The notes below the pieces were generated by a model that was not told the DNA's origin, did no database searches, and was given only the letters and a program-made list of their open reading frames with translations. DNA of 64,000 nucleotides from positions 248,001-312,000 of the forward strand of contig CALUOP010000003.1 of the NCBI GenBank assembly GCA_944322305.1, given 5' to 3'. Source of the DNA: an uncultured Coriobacteriaceae bacterium (lineage in GTDB: Bacteria; Actinomycetota; Coriobacteriia; Coriobacteriales; Coriobacteriaceae). The first letter of the stretch is position 1. Every line of letters begins with the position of its first letter. Below, piece after piece: positions 29,017-43,391 of the stretch. Both the position numbers and the translations under genes were made by a program.

Positions 29017-29565
29017 CTACGCGGTTGCGTCGGCCGAGGCGGGCGCGCCCTTCTCGGCCGCCGGAGCGCCGGTGCTGCAATCCGCATCCGCGTCCTCCTC
29101 TGCCGCGCCCGCATCGTCTGAAGACCCGGCGGCGGGGTAGAGCTGGTCGGCCGTACCCGCCGACCCGTACGTGCCGCGGAAGGTGTACACGGCGTCGGCC
29201 ACCGTGTAAGGCAGCGCGAGCACCTGGGCGCGCGCGGCACCCGCCGGCGCGACCTCGCAGGTCACGGCGTCTTGCACGCCAGCCGGCGTCTCGATGAAGC
29301 CGTCGTAGGTCAGCACGTAAAAGTCCGGCGCGCGGCGGGCGACAAGCTCCCGAGCCGCTGCGTACACCTCGTCAACCGTGGTACCGGCAAGCGCCACCAC
29401 CTCGTAACCGCCCCCGTTGTTGAACGTAACGAAGGGGCGAATCTCGTGCGCCGAGGTGAGCGCGGCCTGAGCCTCGGCAAAGGCGTGCTCAACGGCGGCG
29501 CGCATGGTCTCGGTAAACGACAGCTCAACGTGCGGGAGGTTCGTGGTGCCAGGGGTTGTGTTCAT
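29017..29565 (-). CDS. hypothetical protein, acidic tail (182 aa)
   Basis: I do not recognise a family. The protein is soluble, begins MNTTPGTTNLPHVELSF, has a compact central part (GGGYEVVALAGTTVDEVYAAARELVARRAPDFYVLTYDGF) and an Ala/Asp/Glu-rich C-terminus. ATG at 29565 is preceded by GGAAAGGAAGGCT, a good ribosome site. Overall style and size resemble the hypothetical at 33841-34332, which may point to a loose paralogy. It is about 100 bases upstream of the membrane protein and possibly co-transcribed. Confidence 0.65.
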   Translation of the reverse strand: MNTTPGTTNLPHVELSFTETMRAAVEHAFAEAQAALTSAHEIRPFVTFNNGGGYEVVALAGTTVDEVYAAARELVARRAPDFYVLTYDGFIETPAGVQDAVTCEVAPAGAARAQVLALPYTVADAVYTFRGTYGSAGTADQLYPAAGSSDDAGAAEEDADADCSTGAPAAEKGAPASADATA

Positions 29566-29773
29566 AGCCTTCCTTTCCTGCAGCTGGCTTTAGTCTATCC
29601 AGTTGCGCGGACAGCATTTCGGGTGCCGGAGCAAAATAATAGCTTCTTAAGTGGCCCTTGAGCCGGGCTTATGTTTTGCCTTCCGGGCAAGAAGCGCGCG
29701 GCGGGCCGGGCGAGGGCCGCCTTGCAGTGCAGGGCGAGAACGACACCGGCCGCCAAATTTACCTTACTGGCGG

Positions 29774-29917
29774 CGGAAGAGGAGGGATCCGGCACCCGTC
29801 TTCGGCAGCCGAGGCGGCGCGGGCGCAAGCACCTTCGCACGCGCTGCCAGCCGCGAGCCCGCTGGGCCGTCTTTGTGGCGGCTCGCCCTCAACAGGGTTC
29901 GAATCCCTCCTCCTGCA
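29774..29917. other. inverted tRNA-Ser-like 3' fragments
   Basis: On the plus strand, AGGGTTCGAATCCCTCCTCCT (29896-29916) is nearly identical to the 3' end of the tRNA-Ser at 29974-30066. On the minus strand the other end of the region reads GGATCCCTCCTCTTCCGCCA. No complete cloverleaf with an anticodon arm can be drawn from either, so these look like remnants. The rest of 29566-29973 holds no gene. Confidence 0.35.
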
Positions 29918-29973
29918 TAATGCAGAAAAAGGCTCAAGGCAAACGTATTACGTTGTAGGCAAGGTAAGTAAAC

Positions 29974-30066
29974 TGGCGGAGGAGGAGGGATTCGAACCCT
30001 CGTACCCGGGGATACCGGATAAACGGTTTTCGAGACCGCCGCATTCAACCACTCTGCCACCCCTCC
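29974..30066 (-). tRNA. tRNA-Ser (anticodon CGA)
   Basis: The 5' acceptor GGAGGGG, the D arm (GGCAGAGTGGTTGAATGC), anticodon loop CTCGAAA giving CGA, a long variable arm, TTCGAAT in the T loop and an encoded CCA end are present. It reads UCG codons. The second tRNA-Ser follows 49 bases upstream in the same orientation. Confidence 0.93.
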
Positions 30067-30115
30067 GCGTTGGGGTGAGAACGGCGCGCCAGAGAGCGCG
30101 CCGCAGAAACATCGC

Positions 30116-30206
30116 TGGCGGAGAGTCAGGGATTTGAACCCTGGAGACGGTTTTGCCGCCTACACGATTTCCAATCGTGCTCCTTCGGCCACTCGGACAA
30201 CTCTCC
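30116..30206 (-). tRNA. tRNA-Ser (anticodon GGA)
   Basis: It starts GGAGAGTTGTCCGAGTGGCC. The anticodon arm ACGATTGGAAATCGT gives GGA, followed by a long variable arm, TTCAAAT in the T loop, CTCTCC and CCA. It reads UCC/UCU codons. Confidence 0.93.
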
Positions 30207-30318
30207 GTTGATTGCAGAGGTCATTTTACCGTATCTCCCCGCCAGCGCAAGGGGCAATCAGCTAAAAACTCGCAGAATCGTAGGGCGCGCCGCGGCATCC
30301 AGCGCTTCTCCACAACCC

Positions 30319-30399
30319 TGCGCCAATCTAGGCCGGGCTTAATTTGGCGCATTCTGTCTTACGTAATGCGCCAAATTAGGCATGGCCTAGATTGGCGCA
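30319..30399. repeat. palindromic dispersed element, copy 2
   Basis: There are two palindromes (TGCGCCAATCTAGGCC..., TGCGCCAAATTAGGCA...) with the spacer TTCTGTCTTACGTAA. The spacer contains the inverse of the TAAGACAGA found in copy 1, so the element has a fixed internal order and lies in opposite orientation here. Confidence 0.8.
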
Positions 30400-30490
30400 C
30401 GCAAACGTCTGCGGGGCGCGTTAGACTATGTTCCGCGCCGCACCCGGCGCGCCCGCCCGCAACCCCTCCTACCAGCAAGAAGGATCCCGC

Positions 30491-31384
30491 ATGGACGCCT
30501 CCCTCGCCATCGACCTGCTCTCATCCATCACCACGTCGGCCGACCCCGAGGTCGTGGCCGCGTCGATCCCCTTGTGGATGGAGATGCTTGCAACCGTGGT
30601 GGGCAGCATCTGCGGCGCGCTGGTGGGCCGCGAGCTCAAGCTCGACTACCTGGGCGTGGTGGCGCTCGGCCTCATCACGGGCCTGGGCGGCGGCCTGCTG
30701 CGCGACATGATCCTGCAGGTGCACAACGTCTACATGATCGATCAGCCCATGGCCATCGTGGCCTCCATCGCCGCCGGGTCCGCGGTGTTCCTCTTCCCCG
30801 GCGTCATCGCCAACCAAAACCGCATCATCAACGCGCTGGACATCATCGTGCTGGGGCTCTTCTCGGCCCTGGGCGCCGACAAGGCGGTGGTGTACGGCTT
30901 CGACCCGCTCGTAGGCGTCATCATGGGGTTCCTCACCGCGGTGGGCGGCGGCATGCTGCGCGACGTGTTTATCGGCCAAACGCCGGGCTGCTTCAAGCGC
31001 GGCAACCTCTACGCCACCGCGGCCATTGCCGGCTCGGTCACGTTCCTGCTGCTCTCGGGGCCGGCGCACATCGTCAAGATGGTGGCCATGGCGGCCTGCG
31101 TGGTGGTGACCATCGCCGTGCGGTTCATCTCGCTCAAGTTCGACATCCAGTCGCCGGACGACATCGACCTGGGTCCCGTGGTGGCCAAGCCGTTCAAAAA
31201 GGTGGGCGACGCGCTGAGCCGCCAGACCACCGAGTACGCCACGCGCACCAACCCGCTCATCGAGGAACGCCGGCGACGCGTTGAGCAGGAGCTCGAGGAG
31301 TACCAGCGCCGCGCGGAGGAGCTCAGCGAGCGCGAGGCGTTGCGCGGCAAGCTCCGCAGGCCGAGAAGAGCCCGCGACCGCTAG
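30491..31384 (+). CDS. UPF0126/TRIC-type membrane protein (297 aa)
   Basis: There are two related hydrophobic halves, each with a glycine-rich helix: ALGLITGLGGGLLRDM and FLTAVGGGMLRDV. This is the hallmark of the UPF0126 (YadS/YicG-like, trimeric cation channel-like) family of inner-membrane proteins. Members have been linked to amino-acid or small-ion transport, and the substrate here is unknown. After about seven membrane helices the C-terminal 90 residues are charged and helical (IEERRRRVEQELEEYQRRAEEL), longer than usual and probably cytoplasmic. ATG at 30491 follows CAAGAAGGATCCCGC. It is one of few plus-strand protein genes left of the origin. Confidence 0.88.
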   Translation: MDASLAIDLLSSITTSADPEVVAASIPLWMEMLATVVGSICGALVGRELKLDYLGVVALGLITGLGGGLLRDMILQVHNVYMIDQPMAIVASIAAGSAVFLFPGVIANQNRIINALDIIVLGLFSALGADKAVVYGFDPLVGVIMGFLTAVGGGMLRDVFIGQTPGCFKRGNLYATAAIAGSVTFLLLSGPAHIVKMVAMAACVVVTIAVRFISLKFDIQSPDDIDLGPVVAKPFKKVGDALSRQTTEYATRTNPLIEERRRRVEQELEEYQRRAEELSEREALRGKLRRPRRARDR

Positions 31385-31444
31385 GGCGCACAGACGCCAA
31401 AAGCGCGGCTGCTGTTCTCGCCCAACGCATCCTGCGCCCAGCAA

Positions 31445-31476
31445 AAAGGCCGCGACCCCTGGGAGTCGCGGCCTTT
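31445..31476. terminator. bidirectional terminator between the UPF0126 gene and typA
   Basis: AAAGGCCGCGAC-CCCTGGGA-GTCGCGGCCTTT is a perfect 12-bp stem with A and T flanks, shared by two convergent genes. Confidence 0.9.
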
Positions 31477-31521
31477 CTCGTGCGGATCCTGCTGCGCGGC
31501 AAACGCGCGCTGCGGCCGGCG

Positions 31522-33351
<1,830 letters not shown>

Positions 33352-33443
33352 AGCGTTCAATAACCTCTCACTAGGTATCTCAAACCGCTCTATTGTAACG
33401 AGAACCGCAGTTGTTCACGCGTATTTCATAGGGACACGCCCCG

Positions 33444-33545
33444 TGCGCCAAATTAGGCCGGGCTTTATTTGGCGTAGGCCGGGCCTAATCTGGCGCATTG
33501 TGTCTTACGAAATGCGCCAGATTAGGCCCGGCCTAGATTGGCGCA
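33444..33545. repeat. palindromic dispersed element, copy 3 (three arms)
   Basis: This is the longest copy. One palindrome is followed by an extra half (TAGGCCGGGCCTAATCTGGCGCA), then the spacer TTGTGTCTTACGAAA and a final palindrome (33513-33545). It lies in the typA leader side of a 480-base gap without genes. Confidence 0.8.
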
Positions 33546-33547
33546 CA

Positions 33548-33673
33548 AAAATGGATGTTGTTTTGCGCGGTGGCGCCAAGTAGACAGGTTGGGCACCACG
33601 TCGTTTACCTGGCCTTTCTTTGCAGCGCACCGCGTCTCTACTTGGACTCCCCCTCTAAAACAACATCCATTTT
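33548..33673. repeat. 126-bp element with 17-bp perfect terminal inverted repeats
   Basis: AAAATGGATGTTGTTTT (33548-33564) is matched perfectly by 33657-33673. Inside, CCAAGTAGA and TCTACTTGG form a second pair. It could be a structured RNA or a small non-autonomous element. No target-site duplication is obvious. Confidence 0.65.
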
Positions 33674-33743
33674 CGCGTATAAGGCGAAAGCAGCCAAAAA
33701 CAGGCGCGGTCTCATGTGGCGCAAGCGGCGCAAGGGACAAAAA

Positions 33744-33802
33744 GCACCGCACAACTGACAAGAGTGCCCCTTTCTGGGGTGATTTTGTCAGTTGTGCGGT
33801 GC
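33744..33802. other. hairpin with 18-bp perfect arms
   Basis: GCACCGCACAACTGACAA (33744-33761) pairs with 33785-33802, with an inner CCCC-TTTCT-GGGG. It is 38 bases beyond the stop of the hypothetical gene on the minus strand and may terminate it. Confidence 0.7.
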
Positions 33803-33840
33803 ATCAGCACGCGGCGTGCGGATGGGATCAGCCGCGGAGG

Positions 33841-34332
33841 CTAGACGAGCAGGTCCTCTTCGCCGGCGGGCTCGGGATCGGCCCAGGCGAAATCGTCACC
33901 CTGGCCGATGCCGCGCACCAGCACGTAGGCCGAGTAGCCGCACGGCGAACCCTTCTCGCCAAAGCTCACGAGCAACGCGTCGAGATACGCCTCGGAACCC
34001 GCTGCGCCGGAAACGGCGTCGTCGTCGCACACGTAGCCGAGGTAGGCGATGGCGTAGCGCACCGCGCGAGAAACGCCGTCGGCCGAGTAGCCCTGCCGCG
34101 CCGCCTGCGCCACGTGCTCCTGCGCAGCCTCAAGGCAGATCTCCTCGCCGTCCTCGGTAAAGGCAACGGTGCTGCGGTGCCCGGCAGCGTCCTCTATGCA
34201 CGCTACCGTCCCCAGCTCGTCACCGGCTGCGAGCGCGTCCAGGCAGGAACCGATAACATCGCAGGTCAGGGCATCGAGCTCGGGAGAAACGTAGCCCTGC
34301 TCGCCGGAGGTTTGTGCGCGGTCTTGCGCCAT
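33841..34332 (-). CDS. hypothetical protein (163 aa)
   Basis: No family recognised. It is a soluble acidic protein from MAQDRAQTSGEQGYVSPELDALTCDVIGSCLDAL, with SAYVLVRGIGQGDDFAWADPEP near the end. ATG at 34332 is preceded by GAAAGGACAGCC. The gene has typical codon use for the neighbourhood and stands alone between a hairpin-rich gap and a short GC-rich spacer. It resembles the 182-residue hypothetical at 29017-29565 in size and composition only. Confidence 0.6.
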   Translation of the reverse strand: MAQDRAQTSGEQGYVSPELDALTCDVIGSCLDALAAGDELGTVACIEDAAGHRSTVAFTEDGEEICLEAAQEHVAQAARQGYSADGVSRAVRYAIAYLGYVCDDDAVSGAAGSEAYLDALLVSFGEKGSPCGYSAYVLVRGIGQGDDFAWADPEPAGEEDLLV

Positions 34333-34427
34333 GGCTGTCCTTTCGTTGGAATCGTTTGTAACTATAGCAAATGCGGAGAAAAACAGCGCGCGACGGGGTC
34401 GCGGGATTGGCGGGGCCGCGGCAGGGC

Positions 34428-34459
34428 GCAAGCCGGCCGTTTCGCAAGCCGGCCGTTTC
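34428..34459. repeat. 16-bp tandem repeat
   Basis: GCAAGCCGGCCGTTTC occurs twice in tandem, followed by a related GCGATCCGGCCTCTTC. It lies in the gap upstream of the hypothetical gene and has no visible function. Confidence 0.6.
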
Positions 34460-34611
34460 GCGATCCGGCCTCTTCGCACCTGGCGAGAAAAGCGGGCGCG
34501 GGCGACGGGAAGGGCGGGCGCAGACAGCAGTCGGGCGCACAGGAAGCGGCGCAACAGGTGCGCGTGGCGATCACGCAAGACGCGTCGCACGCGCGGGCCC
34601 CAGGCGGGACA

Positions 34612-35154
34612 CTACTCCTCGGCAACCAGCTCTTTGAGGCGCGCGCGCAGCAGGCGGCGCTCTTTGCCCAGCCGCGCCAGATCTTGCGCGCCCCACACCA
34701 ACGCCGTGAGGCCGGCCGAATTCACCACGAACGGCACCACTATGCCGCGCAGCCTAAAACCGATCAGCAAGGCGAGAAGCCCGCCGGCGATGAGGTACCG
34801 CGCGCGCTTGAGCTGGTCGGATACGGAAGCTAGCTGCTGCACCAAAAGCGAGCGCGCTTGGGCACGGGCCTGCGCGTGGGCAGAGGCGCTGGCGCCGCCG
34901 GGGATCGAAGATCCCGCGGCGCCCGTAGCTGCGGCACTTCTTGCCCGGGCAGAGGACACAGCGTGTTTGAGCAGGTAGTCGCGCGCAGCGTTGATGGAGC
35001 GCATCTGCTGCTCGGCGCGGGCGCGCAGGCGCTTGTTGCCCTCGAACTTGTCGGGGTGCAGCATCTGTGCAAGCTCGCGATGGGCGGTGCACACGTCGTC
35101 GACGGTGGCCGCTTCGGTGAGCCCGAGGATGTGCAGGGCCTCGCTGCGGGTCAT
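34612..35154 (-). CDS. membrane-anchored J-domain protein (180 aa)
   Basis: The N-terminal J domain (residues 1-65; MTRSEALHILGLTEAATVDDVCTAHRELAQMLHPDKFEGN) keeps the HPD motif needed to stimulate DnaK. An Ala/Ser-rich linker and two hydrophobic segments (YLIAGGLLALLIGF and IVVPFVVNSAGLTALVW) follow, so the J domain probably faces the cytosol at the membrane. There is no G/F or zinc region, so it is not DnaJ itself. It is nine bases downstream of the DUF151 gene and likely co-transcribed. The client is unknown. Confidence 0.85.
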   Translation of the reverse strand: MTRSEALHILGLTEAATVDDVCTAHRELAQMLHPDKFEGNKRLRARAEQQMRSINAARDYLLKHAVSSARARSAAATGAAGSSIPGGASASAHAQARAQARSLLVQQLASVSDQLKRARYLIAGGLLALLIGFRLRGIVVPFVVNSAGLTALVWGAQDLARLGKERRLLRARLKELVAEE

Positions 35155-35163
35155 CGGCGGCGC

Positions 35164-35664
35164 TTAGAAGTCGTCGGGCGAGACGGAGCGCGCGAACTCG
35201 TCGAAGCGCTCATACTCGTCCTCGGCTTTTTGCTCGGTGCGGTAGGAAACCGTGCCGTTGCGGTTCATGACGTCGTCCTCCACGTAGATGGGGGCGTTGC
35301 TGCGCACGGCAAGGGCCAGCGCGTCGCTGGGGCGCGCGTCAACCAGGTGCTCTTGGCCGTTTTGGTCGAGAAGCGCCACGGTGGCGAAGAACACCGGCGG
35401 CTCGAAGCGCGTGATCTCGACGCGCTCGACGCGGGCGCCGAGGGCCTCGAGCATATGGAGGAGCAGGTCGTGGGTCACCGGGCGCTTGGGCGTGGAGCCG
35501 TCGATGCCCTTGCTGATGGCGGCCGCCTCGAACGAGCCGGTTTGGATGGAGAGCGAACGGAGCGGTGCCTCGCCCGCCGATGCGGACGTGCGCTCGCGCA
35601 GGATGATAGCCGAGGGAACGGGCCCGGCTGCCATGACGATGGTTTCTATGTCAACACGTTTCAT
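35164..35664 (-). CDS. DUF151 bifunctional-nuclease-family protein (166 aa)
   Basis: The N-terminal half carries SIQTGSFEAAAISKGIDGSTPKRPVTHDLLLHMLEALGA, and the centre carries FFATVALLDQNGQEHLVDARPSDALALAVRSNAPIYVEDDVM, both hallmarks of the DUF151 fold (plant homologue: bifunctional nuclease; bacterial role unclear). A charged C-terminal tail follows (EDEYERFDEF). ATG at 35664 is preceded by GGGAGGTCCGTT. The upstream 430 bases (to tRNA-Ile) have no gene, only a CGCAAGCAGGTAGAGGCGG duplication near 35902 and 35940. Confidence 0.88.
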   Translation of the reverse strand: MKRVDIETIVMAAGPVPSAIILRERTSASAGEAPLRSLSIQTGSFEAAAISKGIDGSTPKRPVTHDLLLHMLEALGARVERVEITRFEPPVFFATVALLDQNGQEHLVDARPSDALALAVRSNAPIYVEDDVMNRNGTVSYRTEQKAEDEYERFDEFARSVSPDDF

Positions 35665-36051
35665 AACGGACCTCCCGTCAAAGCTAGGCGCCGCGGCGAG
35701 GCGGCGCAGCACCCCGAACGCGTCGGGGTTTACGTATTGTACACAAGGGATAGTAATACTACCCATCCGAAACGGTGTGAACCATATGAGTTCAGCACGG
35801 AACAGGTTGGGGCGGGCAGGCAGGGGCGGTGAGGTCCCGCGGCGTAAGCGAGCGGGGACGGCGCTACGGTGCAGGCGGACAAACTCGGCGGTGAGGATCT
35901 GTGCGCAAGCAGGTAGAGGCGGCGGGCTGGCCCTGTGGCCGCAAGCAGGTAGAGGCGGTGATCCCCTGTAGCACAGATGGCCACGCAGTGCGGCTGCGAG
36001 AAAGGCATCCGCCCTCGCGCAATCCGGCCGAGAATTTTTTTCAAAAAGTTG

Positions 36052-36080
36052 TTGACGGGGTTGGAGGGGTAGTCTAATAT
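36052..36080 (+). promoter_or_regulatory. promoter of tRNA-Ile
   Basis: TTGACG (36052-36057), 17 bases, TAATAT (36075-36080), 14 bases before the tRNA. A very good sigma-70-type promoter. Confidence 0.85.
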
Positions 36081-36093
36081 ACATTCACGCGAT

Positions 36094-36170
36094 GGGCCCA
36101 TAGCTCAGTTGGTCAGAGCGCACGGCTGATAACCGTGAGGTCACAAGTTCAAATCTTGTTGGGCCCACCA
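36094..36170 (+). tRNA. tRNA-Ile (anticodon GAT)
   Basis: The acceptor GGGCCCA / TGGGCCC, the D arm (TAGCTCAGTTGGT), anticodon loop CTGATAA giving GAT, T loop TTCAAAT and an encoded CCA are present. The Ile-Ala tRNA pair usually sits inside rRNA operons; here it stands free. Confidence 0.96.
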
Positions 36171-36181
36171 CTTCTCTTCGC

Positions 36182-36226
36182 AATAAACACCCCCGCGAGA
36201 GCCGAGTCGCCGCTGGGGTGTTTATT
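36182..36226 (+). terminator. hairpin between tRNA-Ile and tRNA-Ala
   Basis: AATAAACACCCC (36182-36193) pairs with GGGGTGTTTATT (36215-36226). The stem ends in TTTATT, so it may terminate or allow processing between the two tRNAs. Confidence 0.6.
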
Positions 36227-36233
36227 ACTATCT

Positions 36234-36309
36234 GGGGGTTTAGCTCAGCTGGGAGAGCGCGGGCTTTGCAAGCCTGAGGTCAGGGGTTCGATCCCCCTAA
36301 CCTCCACCA
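36234..36309 (+). tRNA. tRNA-Ala (anticodon TGC)
   Basis: The acceptor GGGGGTT / AACCTCC, the D arm TAGCTCAGCTGGGAGAGC, anticodon loop TTTGCAA giving TGC, T loop TTCGATC and CCA are present. Confidence 0.96.
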
Positions 36310-36320
36310 GAATCTTACGA

Positions 36321-36345
36321 GACCTCGCATCCGCGGGGTCTTTTA
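36321..36345 (+). terminator. terminator after tRNA-Ala
   Basis: An eight-base-pair stem GACCTCGC-ATCC-GCGGGGTC is followed by TTTTATTT. Confidence 0.75.
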
Positions 36346-36489
36346 TTTGCTGCGGCACCGCGTGGGCGCCGGACGAGACTTGCGCGTCATTCTCGCGGCA
36401 ACGGGGAACCTGGCCGCACGTGCAGCGGCCGAACAAAGCCCGCGCAGCTCCACCGCGGGCAGTTGCACAGCAAACAGAGATAGGGCGCC

Positions 36490-36735
36490 CGTCTTGCATA
36501 CCATCATCGCGACCAACCGGGGCAACGCCCGTCCGGTTGACCGCCGGCGCGTCACGTAAGGCTTCAGTTGGTCGCCGTTTCGACATCGTCGGTACGGTTG
36601 GGAGCGCCTATCGCAGCTAACTGCCGGATTTCCCGGAGTTGCATGCAGCTTGGGCGACCAACTTGAAATTAGATGTCGCCGCAGCGTTTAACTTGGAACT
36701 TACATGCGATAAGGGCGGGCAACCGCACAGGCGCC
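36490..36735 (-). repeat. 250-bp dispersed repeat, copy R1
   Basis: Read on the minus strand this segment matches 44912-45150 (plus) over most of its length with shared blocks. Among them are GACATCTAATTTC, GATGTCGAAACGGCG, AAATCCGG and TTGGTCGCGAT. The two copies are in opposite orientation on either side of gyrA-dnaN. Short frames inside (for example GRRFDIVGTVGSAYR) have no start context and are not called as genes. No other gene lies in 36346-36866. Confidence 0.65.
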
Positions 36736-36786
36736 AGGCGGGGCGAGAAGAACCGTGCCGCCACACCCGCCGCGTAAACAAGAATA

Positions 36787-36822
36787 GGCGGCGGGACGGG
36801 GTTTGAGCCCCTTCCCGCCGCC
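36787..36822 (-). terminator. rho-independent terminator of gyrA
   Basis: On the minus strand GGCGGCGGGAAGGGG pairs with CCCCGTCCCGCCGCC, followed by TATTCTTGTTT; about 45 bases after the stop. Confidence 0.8.
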
Positions 36823-36866
36823 CGCAGGCGTCTATCTTGCCGCTCAACGCCGCAACGCGGCCGCTC

Positions 36867-39581
<2,715 letters not shown>

Positions 39582-39593
39582 GGGACTCCTTTC

Positions 39594-41642
<2,049 letters not shown>

Positions 41643-41777
41643 CTAGACGATTCACCGGTGTCTCTTCATGCCCAAACAGCACATCTATAAGGCCCTCAAA
41701 TATGCCTAGAAGGCCCAAACAGCATCCGTTAGGTCTCCCGACGCATTACATTACAAAATCGCGGCTAAAAACGCGCT

Positions 41778-41810
41778 TGCGCCAAATGAGGCCGAGCTTA
41801 ATTTGGCGCA
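41778..41810. repeat. palindromic dispersed element, copy 4 (single palindrome)
   Basis: TGCGCCAAATGAGGCCGAGC... forms one palindrome without partner arm or spacer. It lies 18 bases from the dciA stop. A direct repeat of GCCCAAACAGCA is nearby (about 41680 and 41717). Confidence 0.7.
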
Positions 41811-41827
41811 TCGGCAACCCCGGGCGC

Positions 41828-42283
41828 CTAGCGCTTGCGCTCGTAGCCCTCGCGGCTGCGGCGGCACACCACGCGCGCCAGCTCCACGCCCTGAAACGAC
41901 ATCCGCGTGCGCAGCACGTCGCGCTTCATCGAAAGCTCCTGGCACCACACGTCGGAGTCAACGTAAACCACCAGCGCGTTTCTCGCCTCGTCGTAGAACA
42001 GGCCCGTCACGTGCTCTTTTTCACGTGAAACATCCGGACTCGCGTCCATCACCATGTTCCACGCGCGGAACACGCGGCCGCGCTGCTCGGCGGCGCGCAT
42101 GCGCTCGCGCTGGGCGGGGCTGGCCTTCTCGAGCACGCGGCGGCGCTCGGCGGCAATGAAGGGCGCCATGGCGTTCATGGTGTGCTCGGGCACCTTGCCC
42201 CCGTAGGGCCAGGGGTTGGCCGCGGCCTCCTCAAGCTCCGTGTGCTCTATGCGCCGCACGCGCTCGTCCTCCTCACGCCCCAC
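41828..42283 (-). CDS. dciA: DciA-like DUF721 protein (151 aa)
   Basis: DciA is the ancestral loader of the DnaB helicase. The C-terminal half shows SREKEHVTGLFYDEARNALVVYVDSDVWCQELSMKRDVLRTRM, the DUF721 signature (hydrophobic strand, VDSxxWxQEL). The N-terminal half is charged. The gene sits between recF and gyrB, the usual actinobacterial place. It starts with GTG at 42283, overlapping the recF stop by about 11 bases, so it is translationally coupled. A parS-like site (42017-42032) lies inside the coding sequence. Confidence 0.88.
   Translation of the reverse strand: MGREEDERVRRIEHTELEEAAANPWPYGGKVPEHTMNAMAPFIAAERRRVLEKASPAQRERMRAAEQRGRVFRAWNMVMDASPDVSREKEHVTGLFYDEARNALVVYVDSDVWCQELSMKRDVLRTRMSFQGVELARVVCRRSREGYERKR
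42017..42032. promoter_or_regulatory. parS-like site inside dciA
   Basis: TTTTTCACGTGAAACA has one change from the consensus TGTTTCACGTGAAACA. Confidence 0.75.
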
Positions 42284-43367
42284 CGATCTCCACCACCTTC
42301 GCGCGCTCGAGCACCTTGTCCGAGAAGTACCCCAGGTTGGTGGTGGTCACCACGGTCTGCACGTCGCTGCCGGCGAAGCTCATGATGGCGGCGCGGCGGG
42401 TCGCGTCGAGCTCGCTCATCACGTCGTCCAGCAACAGCAGCGGGTAGCGCCCCAGGATGTCGTGGGTCACGCGCACCTCGGCCATCTTCCACGCCAGCAC
42501 CACGCTGCGCTGCTGTCCCTGCGAGCCGTACGAGCGCGCGTCGCGCCCGTCGATCTCAAACGCGATCTCGTCGCGGTGCGGCCCCACGAGCGTCATGCCG
42601 CGCCTGAGCTCGTCGGCGCGGCCGGCACGGTAGGCCTCCGCCAGGCGGGCGGCCAGCTCGTCGCGCTCCACCCCTTCCACCGGCCCGATCGTTGCCTGGT
42701 AGCTCACGCCGATCTTCTCGTGCGGAGCGATAAGCGCGTACACGTCCTCGATGTGGCGGCGCAGCCGGGCGAGAAGCGCCGTGCGGTGCGTGAGCAGCGC
42801 CGCGCCGGTGGCGCTCAGGCTCTCATCCCACGCCTCCAGAAGCCCCTGGTCGGGGTACGGCTCCTTGAGCAGGGCGTTGCGCTGCTCAACCGAGCGCTCG
42901 TAGAGCCCCACCAGCTGAGCGTAGCGATCGTTGAGCTGCATGCCGAAGTCGTCCAGCGCGGCACGGCGCACGGAAGCCGAGCGCTTCACCATGTCCAGGT
43001 GGTCCGGGCAGAACAGCACCGAGGGGAGGATGCCGCGCACGCCGGCCGCCGGGCAGGCCTTGCCGTTTTTGCGGAAGGTCTTCTTGGCCGGGTGCGCGCT
43101 CACGTCGAGCCGGACGTCGATCACGCGGTCCTCGCCCTCCAATCGGGCGTCGACGCGCGCGGTCTCGGCTCCCTCGCGCACCAGCTCGCGCGGGGCGGGC
43201 TTGCGAAACGAGGCTCCCGCCGTCACCAGCTGCAGCGCCTCCACCAGGTTGGTCTTGCCCACGGCGTTGCGCCCCACCAAGATGGTGGTGCCCGCCGCCG
43301 GCTCGAGCTCGTACGCCTCGTAGCTGCGGAAGTCCCATGCGCTCAGGCGCTTAAGCTGTATCGCCAC
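42273..43367 (-). CDS. recF: DNA repair and recombination protein RecF
   Basis: RecF is an SMC-like ATPase that helps load RecA at gaps. It has 364 residues. Walker A is in LVGRNAVGKTNLVEAL, the signature motif is YGSQGQQRSVVLAWKMAE, and Walker B is YPLLLLDDVMSELD. The family start IQLKRLSAWDFRSYEAYEL is present. It lies 24 bases after dnaN on the same strand. Confidence 0.97.
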   Translation of the reverse strand: MAIQLKRLSAWDFRSYEAYELEPAAGTTILVGRNAVGKTNLVEALQLVTAGASFRKPAPRELVREGAETARVDARLEGEDRVIDVRLDVSAHPAKKTFRKNGKACPAAGVRGILPSVLFCPDHLDMVKRSASVRRAALDDFGMQLNDRYAQLVGLYERSVEQRNALLKEPYPDQGLLEAWDESLSATGAALLTHRTALLARLRRHIEDVYALIAPHEKIGVSYQATIGPVEGVERDELAARLAEAYRAGRADELRRGMTLVGPHRDEIAFEIDGRDARSYGSQGQQRSVVLAWKMAEVRVTHDILGRYPLLLLDDVMSELDATRRAAIMSFAGSDVQTVVTTTNLGYFSDKVLERAKVVEIGGA

Positions 43368-43391
43368 GACGCTTCCCGCCCCTTCGGCGCG

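Noticed and set aside
29774-29917. tRNA-Sec or another long tRNA
   Set aside because: No TCA anticodon in a proper loop and no D arm. The T-arm on the minus strand (GTGCCGGATCC) is not canonical.
29658-30137. Open frame crossing the tRNA-Ser gene
   Set aside because: It translates the antisense of the tRNA (EEEGFEP... pattern), a known artefact.
35896-35960. CGCAAGCAGGTAGAGGCGG duplication as an operator
   Set aside because: Two copies only, GC-rich context, no symmetry and no nearby regulator. Chance duplication is as likely.
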